In this document: piece after piece, positions 37,526 to 50,300 of the stretch
Numbering within the stretch: position 1 is the stretch's first letter
How the letters are laid out: every line of letters begins with the position of its first letter
Program-made: the position numbers and the translations under genes
Notes under the pieces: model-generated
What the model was told of the DNA's origin: nothing
The model's database searches: none
The model's input: the letters and a program-made list of their open reading frames with translations, nothing else
NCBI RefSeq assembly: GCF_051014685.1
Contig: NW_027478716.1
Span: 1 to 64,000, forward strand
Direction of reading: 5' to 3'
Length of the DNA stretch: 64,000 nucleotides
From: Ptiloglossa arizonensis
Taxonomy: Eukaryota > Arthropoda > Insecta > Hymenoptera > Colletidae

Positions 37526-40390
37526 AACGGATTGATCAATCCGCAAAATTTCTGTTGCATCTGAAAGTAGAAACTCGCCCGATTACAACGGTATGCGCAC
37601 TTTTCCCCTAGGCGGTTCTAGTTATTCGTTTCGAGCATCAAAACTGCCAAAATTTTGAGTTTCTCAAGCGTTTCTTACTTCCAAACTGCCATATCTCGCG
37701 AACGGATTGACCAATCCGCAAAATTTCTGTTGCATCTGAAAGTAGAAACTCGCCCGATTACAACGGTAGGTGTAGTTTTCCCCTACGCCGTTATAGTTAT
37801 TCGTTTCGAGCATCAGAACTGCGAAAATTTTGAGTTTCTCAAGCGTTTCTTGCATCCAAACGGCCATATCTCGCGAACGGATTGACCAATCCGCAAAATT
37901 TCTGTTGCATCTGAAAGTAGACACTCGCCCGATTACAACGGTATGCGTGCTTCTCCTCTAGGCCGTTCTAGTCATTCGTTTCGAGCATCAGAACTGCGAA
38001 AATATTGAGTTTCTCAAGCGTTTCTTACCTTCAAACTGCCATATCTCGCGAACGGATTGACCGATCCGCAAAATTTCTGTTGCATCTGAATGTAGAAACT
38101 CGCCCGATTACAACGGTATGCCCACTTTTCCCCTAGGCCGTTCTAGTTATTCGTTTCAAGCATCCGAACTGCGCAAATTTTGAGTTTCTCAAGCGTTTCT
38201 TACCTTCAAACTGCCATATCTCGCGAACGGATTGACCGATCCGCAAAATTTCTGTTGCATCTGAAAGTAGAAACTCTCCCGACTACAACGGTATGCGCAC
38301 TTTTTCCCTTGGCCGTTCTAGTTATTCGTTTCGAGCATCAGAAATGCGAAAATATTGAGTTTCTCAAGCGTTTCTTACTTTCAAACTGCCATATCTCGCG
38401 AACGGATTGAACGATCCGCAAAATTTCTGTTGCATCTGAAAGTAGAATCTCGCCCGATTACAACGGTATGCGCCCTTTTCCCCTACGCCGTTATAGTTAT
38501 TCGTTTCGAGCATCAGAACTGCGAAAATTTTGAGTTTCTCAAGCGTTTCTTACATCCAAACGGCCATATCTCGCGAACGGATTGACCAATCCGCAAAATT
38601 TCTGTTGCATCTGAAAGTAGACACTCGCCCGATTACAACGGTATGCGTACTTTTCCCCTAGGCCGTTCTAGTTACTCGTTTCTAGCATCAGAACTGCGAA
38701 AATTTCGAGTTTCTCAAGCGTTTCTTGCATCCAAACTGCCATATCTCGCGAACGGATTGACCGATCCGCAAAATTTCTGTTGCATCTTAAAGTAGAAACT
38801 CGCCCGATTACAACGGTATGCCCACTTTTCCCCTAGGCCGTTCTAGTTATTCGTTTCGAGCATCAGAACTGCGAAAATTTTGAGTTTCTCAAGCGTTTCT
38901 TACATCCAAACGGCCATATCTCGCGAACGGATTGACCGATCCGCAAAATTTCTGTTGCATCTGAAAGTAGAATCTCGCCCGATTACAACGGTATGCGCCC
39001 TTTTCCCCTACGCCGTTATAGTTATTCGTTTCGAGCATCAGAACTGCGAAAATTTTGAGTTTCTCAAGCGTTTCTTACCTTCAAACTGCCATATCTCGCG
39101 AACGGATTGACCGATCCGCAAAATTTCTGTTGCATCTGAAAGTAGAAACTCTCCCGACTACAACGGTATGCGCACTTTTTCCCTTGGCCGTTCTAGTTAT
39201 TCGTTTCGAGCATCAGAACTGCGAAAATTTCGAGTTTCTCAAGCGTTTCTTGCATCCAAACTGCCATATCTCGCGAACGGATTGACCGATCCGCAAAATT
39301 TCTGTTGCATCTTAAAGTAGAAACTCGCCCGATTACAACGGTATGCCCACTTTTCCCCTACGCCGTTCTAGTTACTCGTTTCGAGCATCAGAACTGCGAA
39401 AATTTTGAGTTTCTAAAGCGTTTCTTATCTCCAAACTGCCATGTCTCGCGAACGGATTGATCAATCCGCAAAATTTCTGTTGCTTGTGAAAGTAGAAACT
39501 CGCCCGATTACAACGGTATGCGTAGTTCTCCCCTAGGCCGTTCTAGTCATTCCTTTCGAGCATCAGAACTGCGAAAATTTTGAGTTTCTCAAGCGTTTCT
39601 TATCTCCAAACTGCCATATCTCGCGAACGGATTGATCAATCCGCAAAATTTCTGTTGCATCTGAAAGTAGAAACTCGCCCGATTAAAACGGTATGCGCAC
39701 TTTTCCCCTAGGCCGTTCTAGTTATTCGTTTCGAGCATCAGAACTGCGAAAATTTTGAGTTTCTCAAGCGTTTCTTACTTCCAAACTGCCACATCTCGCG
39801 AACGGATCGACCAATCCGCAAAATTTCTGTTGCATCTGAAAGTAGAAACTCGCCCGATTTCAACGGTATGTGTAGTTTTCCCCTAGGCCGTTCCAGTTAT
39901 TCGTTTCGAGCATCAGAACTGCGAAAATTTTGAGTTTCTCAAGCGTTTCTTACCTCCAAACTGCCATATCTCGCGAACGGATTGACCAATCCGCAAAATT
40001 TCTGTTGCATCTTAAAGTAGGGACTCGCCCCATTACAACGGTATGTGTAGTTTTCCCCTAGGCCGTTCCAGTTATTCGTTTCGAGCATCAGAACTGCGAA
40101 AATTTCGAGTTTCTCTAGCGATTCTTACATTCAAACTGCCATATCTCGCGAACGGATTGATCAATCCGCAAAATTTCTGTTGCATCTGAAAGTAGAAACT
40201 CGCCCGATTACAACGGTATGCGCACTTTTCCCCTACGCGGTTCTAGTTATTCGTTTCGAGCATCAAAACTGCCAAAATTTTGAGTTTCTCAAGCGTTTCT
40301 TACTTCCAAACTGCCATATCTCGCGAACGGATTGACCAATCCGCAAAATTTCTGTTGCATCTGAAAGTAGAAACTCGCCCGATTACAACG
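36590..40390 (+). repeat. Seven-monomer block repeated 15 monomers away
   Basis: About 36590-37765 recurs at 39215-40390, offset exactly 2625 bp. Markers: CATTCCT (36923/39548), AGTAGGGACTC (37391/40016), GAGCATCAAAACTGCCAAAA (37637/40262). Private differences include CTAGCGATTCTTAC (40119) and CTACGCGG (40234) in the second copy. Between the two copies lies a different set of monomers (37766-39214) that itself recurs at 43891. Confidence 0.8.
37766..39213 (+). repeat. 1.45-kb block, copy 1 of a 35-monomer-spaced duplication
   Basis: This corresponds to 43891-45338 at an offset of exactly 6125 bp (35 monomers). The pair GCGTGCTTCTCCTCTAGG (37945 and 44070) occurs nowhere else that I can find. 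The following GAAATGCGAAAATATTG, GAACGATCC and GTAGAATCTCG monomers come in the same order. Few differences are visible: GCATCTGAATGTAG at 38083 against GAAAGTAG, and GGATTTACC at 45055 against GGATTGACC. It ends at GCGAAAATTTCGAG (39212) against GCGAAAATATTGAG. Confidence 0.8.
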
Positions 40391-43300
40391 GTAGGTGTAG
40401 TTTTGCCCTAGGCGGTTCTAGTTATTCGTTTCGAGCATCAGAACTGCGAAACTTTTGAGTTTCTCAAGCGTTTCTTGCATCCAAACTGCCATATCTCGCG
40501 AACGGATTGACCGATCCGCAAAATTTCTGTTGCATCTGAAAGTAGAAACTCGCCCGATTACAACGGTGTGCGTACTTATCCCCTAGGCCGTTCTAGTCAT
40601 TCGTTTCGAGCATCAGAAATGCGAAAATATTGAGTTTCTCAAGCGTTTCTTACCTTCAAACTGCCATATCTCGCGAACGGATTGACCGATCCGCAAAATT
40701 TCTGTTGCATCTGAAAGTAGAATCTCGCCCGATTACAACGGTATGCGCCCTTTTCCCCTACGCCGTTATAGTTATTCGTTTCGAGCATCAGAACTGCGAA
40801 AATTTTGAGTTTCTCAAGCGTTTCTTACATCCAAACGGCCATATCTCGCGAACGGATCGACCAATCCGCAAAATTTCTGTTGCATCTGAAAGTAGAAACT
40901 CTCCCGACTACAACGGTATGCGCACTTTTTCCCTTGGCCGTTCTAGTTATTCGTTTCGAGCATCAGAAATGCGAAAATATTGAGTTTCTCAAGCGTTTCT
41001 TACTTTCAAACTGCCATATCTCGCGAACGGATTGAACGATCCGCAAAATTTCTGTTGCATCTGAAAGTAGAATCTCGCCCGATTACAACGGTATGCGCCC
41101 TTTTCCCCTACGCCGTTATAGTTATTCGTTTCGAGCATCAGAACTGCGAAAATTTTGAGTTTCTCAAGCGTTTCTTACATCCAAACGGCCATATCTCGCG
41201 AACGGATTGACCGATCCGCAAAATTTCTGTTGCATCTGAAAGTAGAATCTCGCCCGATTACAACGGTATGCGCCCTTTTCCCCTACGCCGTTATAGTTAT
41301 TCGTTTCGAGCATCAGAACTGCGAAAATTTTGAGTTTCTCAAGCGTTTCTTACCTTCAAACTGCCATATCTCGCGAACGGATTGACCGATCCGCAAAATT
41401 TCTGTTGCATCTGAAAGTAGAAACTCTCCCGACTACAACGGTATTCGCACTTTTTCCCTTGGCCGTTCTAGTTATTCGTTTCGAGCATCAGAACTGCGAA
41501 AATTTCGAGTTTCTCAAGCGTTTCTTGCATCCAAACTGCCATATCTCGCGAACGGATTGACCGATCCGCAAAATTTCTGTTGCATCTTAAAGTAGAAACT
41601 CGCCCGATTACAACGGTATGCCCACTTTTCCCCTAGGCCGTTCTAGTTATTCGTTTCGAGCATCAGAACTGCGAAAATTTTGAGTTTCTCAAGCGTTTCT
41701 TACATCCAAACGGCCATATCTCGCGAACGGATTGACCGATCCGCAAAATTTCTGTTGCATCTGAAAGTAGAATCTCGCCCGATTACAACGGTATGCGCCC
41801 TTTTCCCCTACGCCGTTATAGTTATTCGTTTCGAGCATCAGAACTGCGAAAATATTGAGTTTCTCAAGCGTTTCTTACTTTCAAACTGCCATATCTCGCG
41901 AACGGATTGAACGATCCGCAAAATTTCTGTTGCATCTGAAAGTAGAATCTCGCCCGATTACAACGGTATGCGCCCTTTTCCCCTACGCCGTTATAGTTAT
42001 TCGTTTCGAGCATCAGAACTGCGAAAATTTTGAGTTTCTCAAGCGTTTCTTACATCCAAACGGCCATATCTCGCGAACGGATTGACCAATCCGCAAAATT
42101 TCTGTTGCATCTGAAAGTAGACACTCGCCCGATTACAACGGTATGCGTACTTTTCCCCTAGGCCGTTCTAGTTACTCGTTTCTAGCATCAGAACTGCGAA
42201 AATTTCGAGTTTCTCAAGCGTTTCTTGCATCCAAACTGCCATATCTCGCGAACGGATTGACCGATCCGCAAAATTTCTGTTGCATCTTAAAGTAGAAACT
42301 CGCCCGATTACAACGGTATGCCCACTTTTCCCCTAGGCCGTTCTAGTTATTCGTTTCGAGCATCAGAACTGCGAAAATTTTGAGTTTCTCAAGCGTTTCT
42401 TACATCCAAACGGCCATATCTCGCGAACGGATTGACCGATCCGCAAAATTTCTGTTGCATCTGAAAGTAGAATCTCGCCCGATTACAACGGTATGCGCCC
42501 TTTTCCCCTACGCCGTTATAGTTATTCGTTTCGAGCATCAGAACTGCGAAAATTTTGAGTTTCTCAAGCGTTTCTTACCTTCAAACTGCCATATCTCGCG
42601 AACGGATTGACCGATCCGCAAAATTTCTGTTGCATCTGAAAGTAGAAACTCTCCCGACTACAACGGTATGCGCACTTTTTCCCTTGGCCGTTCTAGTTAT
42701 TCGTTTCGAGCATCAGAACTGCGAAAATTTCGAGTTTCTCAAGCGTTTCTTGCATCCAAACTGCCATATCTCGCGAACGGATTGACCGATCCGCAAAATT
42801 TCTGTTGCATCTTAAAGTAGAAACTCGCCCGATTACAACGGTATGCCCACTTTTCCCCTAGGCCGTTCTAGTTATTCGTTTCGAGCATCAGAACTGCGAA
42901 AATTTTGAGTTTCTCAAGCGTTTCTTACATCCAAACGGCCATATCTCGCGAACGGATTGACCGATCCGCAAAATTTCTGTTGCATCTGAAAGTAGAATCT
43001 CGCCCGATTACAACGGTATGCGCCCTTTTCCCCTACGCCGTTATAGTTATTCGTTTCGAGCATCAGAACTGCGAAAATTTTGAGTTTCTCAAGCGTTTCT
43101 TACCTTCAAACTGCCATATCTCGCGAACGGATTGACCGATCCGCAAAATTTCTGTTGCATCTGAAAGTAGAAACTCTCCCGACTACAACGGTATGCGCAC
43201 TTTTTCCCTTGGCCGTTCTAGTTATTCGTTTCGAGCATCAGAACTGCGAAAATTTTGAGTTTCTCAAGCGTTTCTTGCATCCAAACTGCCATATCTCGCG

Positions 43301-43890
43301 AACGGATTGACCGATCCGCAAAATTTCTGTTGCATCTGAAAGTAGAAACTCGCCCGATTACAACGGTATGCGTACTTCTCCCCTAGGCCGTTCTAGTCAT
43401 TCGTTTCGAGCATCAGAAATGCGAAAATATTGAGTTTCTCAAGCGTTTCTTACCTTCAAACTGCCATATCTCGCGAACGGATTGACCGATCCGCAAAATT
43501 TCTGTTGCATCTGAAAGTAGAAACTCGCCCGATTACAACGGTATGCCCACTTTTCCCCTAGGCCGTTCTAGTTATTCGTTTCAAGCATCCGAACTGCGCA
43601 AATTTGGAGTTTCTCAAGCGTTTCTTACCTTCAAACTGCCATATCTCGCCAACGGATTGACCGATCCGCAAAATTTCTGTTGCATCTTAAAGTAGAAACT
43701 CGCCCGATTACAACGGTATGCCCACTTTTCCCCTAGGCCGTTCTAGTTATTCGTTTCGAGCATCAGAACTGCGAAAATTTTGAGTTTCTCAAGCGTTTCT
43801 TACATCCAAACGGCCATATCTCGCGAACGGATTGAACGATCCGCAAAATTTCTGTTGCATCTGAAAGTAGAATCTCGCCCGATTACAACG

Positions 43891-45338
43891 GTATGCGCCC
43901 TTTTCCCCTACGCCGTTATAGTTATTCGTTTCGAGCATCAGAACTGCGAAAATTTTGAGTTTCTCAAGCGTTTCTTACATCCAAACGGCCATATCTCGCG
44001 AACGGATTGACCAATCCGCAAAATTTCTGTTGCATCTGAAAGTAGACACTCGCCCGATTACAACGGTATGCGTGCTTCTCCTCTAGGCCGTTCTAGTCAT
44101 TCGTTTCGAGCATCAGAACTGCGAAAATATTGAGTTTCTCAAGCGTTTCTTACCTTCAAACTGCCATATCTCGCGAACGGATTGACCGATCCGCAAAATT
44201 TCTGTTGCATCTGAAAGTAGAAACTCGCCCGATTACAACGGTATGCCCACTTTTCCCCTAGGCCGTTCTAGTTATTCGTTTCAAGCATCCGAACTGCGCA
44301 AATTTTGAGTTTCTCAAGCGTTTCTTACCTTCAAACTGCCATATCTCGCGAACGGATTGACCGATCCGCAAAATTTCTGTTGCATCTGAAAGTAGAAACT
44401 CTCCCGACTACAACGGTATGCGCACTTTTTCCCTTGGCCGTTCTAGTTATTCGTTTCGAGCATCAGAAATGCGAAAATATTGAGTTTCTCAAGCGTTTCT
44501 TACTTTCAAACTGCCATATCTCGCGAACGGATTGAACGATCCGCAAAATTTCTGTTGCATCTGAAAGTAGAATCTCGCCCGATTACAACGGTATGCGCCC
44601 TTTTCCCCTACGCCGTTATAGTTATTCGTTTCGAGCATCAGAACTGCGAAAATTTTGAGTTTCTCAAGCGTTTCTTACATCCAAACGGCCATATCTCGCG
44701 AACGGATTGACCAATCCGCAAAATTTCTGTTGCATCTGAAAGTAGACACTCGCCCGATTACAACGGTATGCGTACTTTTCCCCTAGGCCGTTCTAGTTAC
44801 TCGTTTCTAGCATCAGAACTGCGAAAATTTCGAGTTTCTCAAGCGTTTCTTGCATCCAAACTGCCATATCTCGCGAACGGATTGACCGATCCGCAAAATT
44901 TCTGTTGCATCTTAAAGTAGAAACTCGCCCGATTACAACGGTATGCCCACTTTTCCCCTAGGCCGTTCTAGTTATTCGTTTCGAGCATCAGAACTGCGAA
45001 AATTTTGAGTTTCTCAAGCGTTTCTTACATCCAAACGGCCATATCTCGCGAACGGATTTACCGATCCGCAAAATTTCTGTTGCATCTGAAAGTAGAATCT
45101 CGCCCGATTACAACGGTATGCGCCCTTTTCCCCTACGCCGTTATAGTTATTCGTTTCGAGCATCAGAACTGCGAAAATTTTGAGTTTCTCAAGCGTTTCT
45201 TACCTTCAAACTGCCATATCTCGCGAACGGATTGACCGATCCGCAAAATTTCTGTTGCATCTGAAAGTAGAAACTCTCCCGACTACAACGGTATGCGCAC
45301 TTTTTCCCTTGGCCGTTCTAGTTATTCGTTTCGAGCAT
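43891..45338 (+). repeat. 1.45-kb block, copy 2 of a 35-monomer-spaced duplication
   Basis: This is the partner of 37766-39213, 6125 bp upstream, in the same order and register. It is set into different flanking monomers on both sides, so the copy moved as a block rather than as part of a larger regular HOR. Confidence 0.8.
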
Positions 45339-47389
45339 CAGAAATGCGAAAATATTGAGTTTCTCAAGCGTTTCTTACCTTCAAACTGCCATATCTCGCG
45401 AACGGATTGAACGATCCGCAAAATTTCTGTTGCATCTGAAAGTAGAATCTCGCCCGATTACAACGGTATGCGCCCTTTACCCCTACGCCGTTATAGTTAT
45501 TCGTTTCGAGCATCAGAACTGCGAAAATTTTGAGTTTCTCAAGCGTTTCTTACCTTCAAACTGCCATATCTCGCGAACGGATTGACCGATCCGCAAAATT
45601 TCTGTTGCATCTGAAAGTAGAAACTCTCCCGACTACAACGGTATGCGCACTTTTTCCCTTGGCCGTTCTAGTTATTCGTTTCGAGCATCAGAACTGCGAA
45701 AATTTTGAGTTTCTCAAGCGTTTCTTGCATCCAAACTGCCATATCTCGCGAACGGATTGACCGATCCGCAAAATTTCTGTTGCATCTGAAAGTAGAAACT
45801 CGCCCGATTACAACGGTATGCGTACTTCTCCCCTAGGCCGTTCTAGTCATTCGTTTCGAGCATCAGAAATGCGAAAATATTGAGTTTCTCAAGCGTTTCT
45901 TACCTTCAAACTGCCATATCTCGCGAACGGATTGACCGATCCGCAAAATTTCTGTTGCATCTGAAAGTAGAAACTCGCCCGATTACAACGGTATGCCCAC
46001 TTTTCCCCTAGGCCGTTCTAGTTATTCGTTTCAAGCATCCGAACTGCGCAAATTTGGAGTTTCTCAAGCGTTTCTTACCTTCAAACTGCCATATCTCGCC
46101 AACGGATTGACCGATCCGCAAAATTTCTGTTGCATCTGAAAGTAGAAACTCTCCCGACTACAACGGTATGCGCACTTTTTCCCTTGGCCGTTCTAGTTAT
46201 TCGTTTCGAGCATCAGAACTGCGAAAATTTTGAGTTTCTCAAGCGTTTCTTGCATCCAAACTGCCATATCTCGCGAACGGATTGACCAATCCGCAAAATT
46301 TCTGTTGCATCTGAAAGTAGACACTCGCCCGATTACAACGGTATGCGTACTTTTCCCCTAGGCCGTTCTAGTTACTCGTTTCTAGCATCAGAACTGCAAA
46401 AATTTCGAGTTTCTCAAGCGTTTCTTGCATCCAAACTGCCATATCTCGCGAACGGATTGACCGATCCGCAAAATTTCTGTTGCATCTTAAAGTAGAAACT
46501 CGCCCGATTACAACGGTATGCCCACTTTTCCCCTAGGCCGTTCTAGTTATTCGTTTCGAGCATCAGAACTGCGAAAATTTTGAGTTTCTCAAGCGTTTCT
46601 TACATCCAAACGGCCATATCTCGCGAACGGATTGACCGATCCGCAAAATTTCTGTTGCATCTGAAAGTAGAAACTCGCCCGATTAAAACGGTATGCGTAG
46701 TTTTCCCCTAGGCCGTTCCAGTTATTCGTTTCGAGCATCAGAACTGCGAAAATTTTGAGTTTCTCAAGCGTTTCTTACATTCAAACTGCCATATCTCGCG
46801 AACGGATTGACCGATCCGCAAAATTTCTGTTGCATCTGAAAGTAGAAACTCTCCCGACTACAACGGTATGCGCACTTTTTCCCTTGGCCGTTCTAGTTAT
46901 TCGTTTCGAGCATCAGAACTGCGAAAATTTTGAGTTTCTCAAGCGTTTCTTGCATCCAAACTGCCATATCTCGCGAACGGATTGACCGATCCGCAAAATT
47001 TCTGTTGCATCTGAAAGTAGAAACTCACCCGATTACAACGGTATGCGTACTTCTCCCCTAGGCCGTTCTAGTCATTCGTTTCGAGCATCAGAAATGCGAA
47101 AATATTGAGTGTCTCAAGCGTTTCTTACCTTCAAACTGCCATATCTCGCGAACGGATTGACCGATCCGCAAAATTTCTGTTGCATCTGAAAGTAGAGTCT
47201 CGCCCGATTACAACGGTATGCGCCCTTTTCCCCTAAGCCGTTATAGTTATTCGTTTCGAGCATCAGAACTGCGAAAATTTTGAGTTTCTCAAGCGTTTCT
47301 TACATCCAAACGGCCATATCTCGCTAACGGATTGACCAATCCGCAAAATTTCTGTTGCATCTGAAAGTAGACACTCGCCCGATTACAAC

Positions 47390-50300
47390 GGTATGCCCAC
47401 TTTTCCCCTAGGCCGTTCTAGTTATTCGTTTCGAGCATCAGAACTGCGAAAATTTTGAGTTTCTCAAGCGTTTCTTACATCCAAACGGCCATATCTCGCG
47501 AACGGATTGACCGATCCGCAAAATTTCTGTTGCATCTGAAAGTAGAAACTCGCCCGATTAAAACGGTATGCGTAGTTTTCCCCTAGGCCGTTCCAGTTAT
47601 TCGTTTCGAGCATCAGAACTGCGAAAATTTTGAGTTTCTCAAGCGTTTCTTACCTCCAAAATGCCATATCTCGCGAACGAATTGACCAAACCGCAAAATT
47701 TCTGTTGCATCTGAAAGTAGAAACTCGCCCGATTACAACGGTAGGTGTAGTTTTCCCCTAGGCCGTTCTAGTTATTCGTTTCGAGCATCAGAACTGCGAA
47801 AATTTTGAGTTTCTCAAGCGTTTCTTACTTCCAAACTGCCACATCTCGCGAACGGATCGACCAATCCGCAAAATTTCTGTTGCATCTGAAAGTAGAATCT
47901 CGCCCGATTACAACGGTATGCCCACTTTTCCCCTAGGCCGTTCTAGTTATTCGTTTCAAGCATCCGAACTGCGCAAATTTTGAGTTTCTCAAGCGTTTCT
48001 TACCTTCAAACTGCCATATCTCGCGAACGGATTGACCGATCCGCAAAATTTCTGTTGCATCTGAAGGTAGAAACTCTCCCGACTACAACGGTATGCGCAC
48101 TTTTTCCCTTGGCCGTTCTAGTTATTCGTTTCGAGCATCAGAACTGCGAAAATTTTGAGTTTCTCAAGCGTTTCTTGCATCCAAACTGCCATATCTCGCG
48201 AACGGATTGACCGATCCGCAAAATTCCTGTTGCATCTGAAAGTAGAAACTCGCCCGATTAAAACGGTATGCGTAGTTTTCCCCTAGGCCGTTCCAGTTAT
48301 TCGTTTCGAGCATCAGAACTGCGAAAATTTTAAGTTTCTCAAGCGTTTCTTACCTTCAAACTGCCATATCTCGCGAACGGATTGACCGATCCGCAAAATT
48401 TCTGTTGCATCTGAAAGTAGAAACTCGCCCGATTACAACGGTAGGTGTAGTTTTCCCCTAGGCCGTTCTAGTTATTCGTTTCGAGCATCAGAACTGCGAA
48501 AATTTTGAGTTTCTCAAGCGTTTCTTACCTTCAAACTGCCATATCTCGCGAACGGATTGACCGATCCGCAAAATTTCTGTTGCATCTGAAAGTAGAAACT
48601 CGCCCGATTACAACGGTATGCCCACTTTTCCCCTAGGCCGTTCTAGTTATTCGTTTCAAGCATCCGAACTGCGCAAATTTGGAGTTTCTCAAGCGTTTCT
48701 TACCTTCAAACTGCCATATCTCGCCAACGGATTGACCGATCCGCAAAATTTCTGTTGCATCTGAAAGTAGAAACTCTCCCGTCTACAACGGTATGCGCAC
48801 TTTTTCCCTTGGCCGTTCTAGTTATTCGTTTCGAGCATCAGAACTGCGAAAATTTTGAGTTTCTCAAGCGTTTCTTGCATCCAAACTGCCATATCTCGCG
48901 AACGGATTGACCGATCCGCAAAATTTCTGTTGCATCTGAAAGTAGAAACTCACCCGATTACAACGGTATGCGTACTTCTCCCCTAGGCCGTTCTAGTCAT
49001 TCGTTTCGAGCATCAGAAATGCGAAAATATTGAGTGTCTCAAGCGTTTCTTACCTTCAAACTGCCATATCTCGCGAACGGATTGACCGATCCGCAAAATT
49101 TCTGTTGCATCTGAAAGTAGAGTCTCGCCCGATTACAACGGTATGCGCCCTTTTCCCCTAAGCCGTTATAGTTATTCGTTTCGAGCATCAGAACTGCGAA
49201 AATTTTGAGTTTCTCAAGCGTTTCTTACATCCAAACGGCCATATCTCGCTAACGGATTGACCAATCCGCAAAATTTCTGTTGCATCTGAAAGTAGACACT
49301 CGCCCGATTACAACGGTATGCGTACTTTTCCCCTAGGCCGTTCTAGTTACTCGTTTCTAGCATCAGAACTGCGAAAATTTCGAGTTTCTCAAGCGTTTCT
49401 TGCATCCAAACTGCCATATCTCGCGAACGGATTGACCGATCCGCAAAATTTCTGTTGCATCTTAAAGTAGAAACTCGCCCGATTACAACGGTATGCCCAC
49501 TTTTCCCCTAGGCCGTTCTAGTTATTCGTTTCGAGCATCAGAACTGCGAAAATTTTGAGTTTCTCAAGCGTTTCTTACATCCAAACGGCCATATCTCGCG
49601 AACGGATTGACCGATCCGCAAAATTTCTGTTGCATCTGAAAGTAGAAACTCGCCCGATTAAAACGGTATGCGTAGTTTTCCCCTAGGCCGTTCCAGTTAT
49701 TCGTTTCGAGCATCAGAACTGCGAAAATTTTGAGTTTCTCAAGCGTTTCTTACCTCCAAAATGCCATATCTCGCGAACGAATTGACCAAACCGCAAAATT
49801 TCTGTTGCATCTGAAAGTAGAAACTCGCCCGATTACAACGGTAGGTGTAGTTTTCCCCTAGGCCGTTCTAGTTATTCGTTTCGAGCATCAGAACTGCGAA
49901 AATTTTGAGTTTCTCAAGCGTTTCTTACTTCCAAACTGCCACATCTCGCGAACGGATCGACCAATCCGCAAAATTTCTGTTGCATCTGAAAGTAGAATCT
50001 CGCCCGATTACAACGGTATGCCCACTTTTCCCCTAGGCCGTTCTAGTTATTCGTTTCAAGCATCCGAACTGCGCAAATTTTGAGTTTCTCAAGCGTTTCT
50101 TACCTTCAAACTGCCATATCTCGCGAACGGATTGACCGATCCGCAAAATTTCTGTTGCATCTGAAGGTAGAAACTCTCCCGACTACAACGGTATGCGCAC
50201 TTTTTCCCTTGGCCGTTCTAGTTATTCGTTTCGAGCATCAGAACTGCGAAAATTTTGAGTTTCTCAAGCGTTTCTTGCATCCAAACTGCCATATCTCGCG

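Larger units (their letters stand above)
37766..47389 (+). repeat. Mosaic right-domain satellite, shuffled short blocks
   Basis: Blocks of two to eight monomers recur at 525, 875, 1225, 2100, 2275, 2450, 2625 and 6125 bp without a constant unit. The main monomer types are: TATGCGCCC...TACGCCGTTATAG; CTCTCCCGACTACAACGG followed by CTTTTTCCCTTGGCC; GAAATGCGAAAATATTG; and TTCAAGCATCCGAACTG. All have the same orientation and exact 175-bp register. Examples are the AAATTTGGAG with CGCCAACGG monomers at 43601 and 46051 (14 monomers apart), which continue at 48676 and 50776. I read this as repeated unequal exchange between closely related monomers. Confidence 0.75.
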
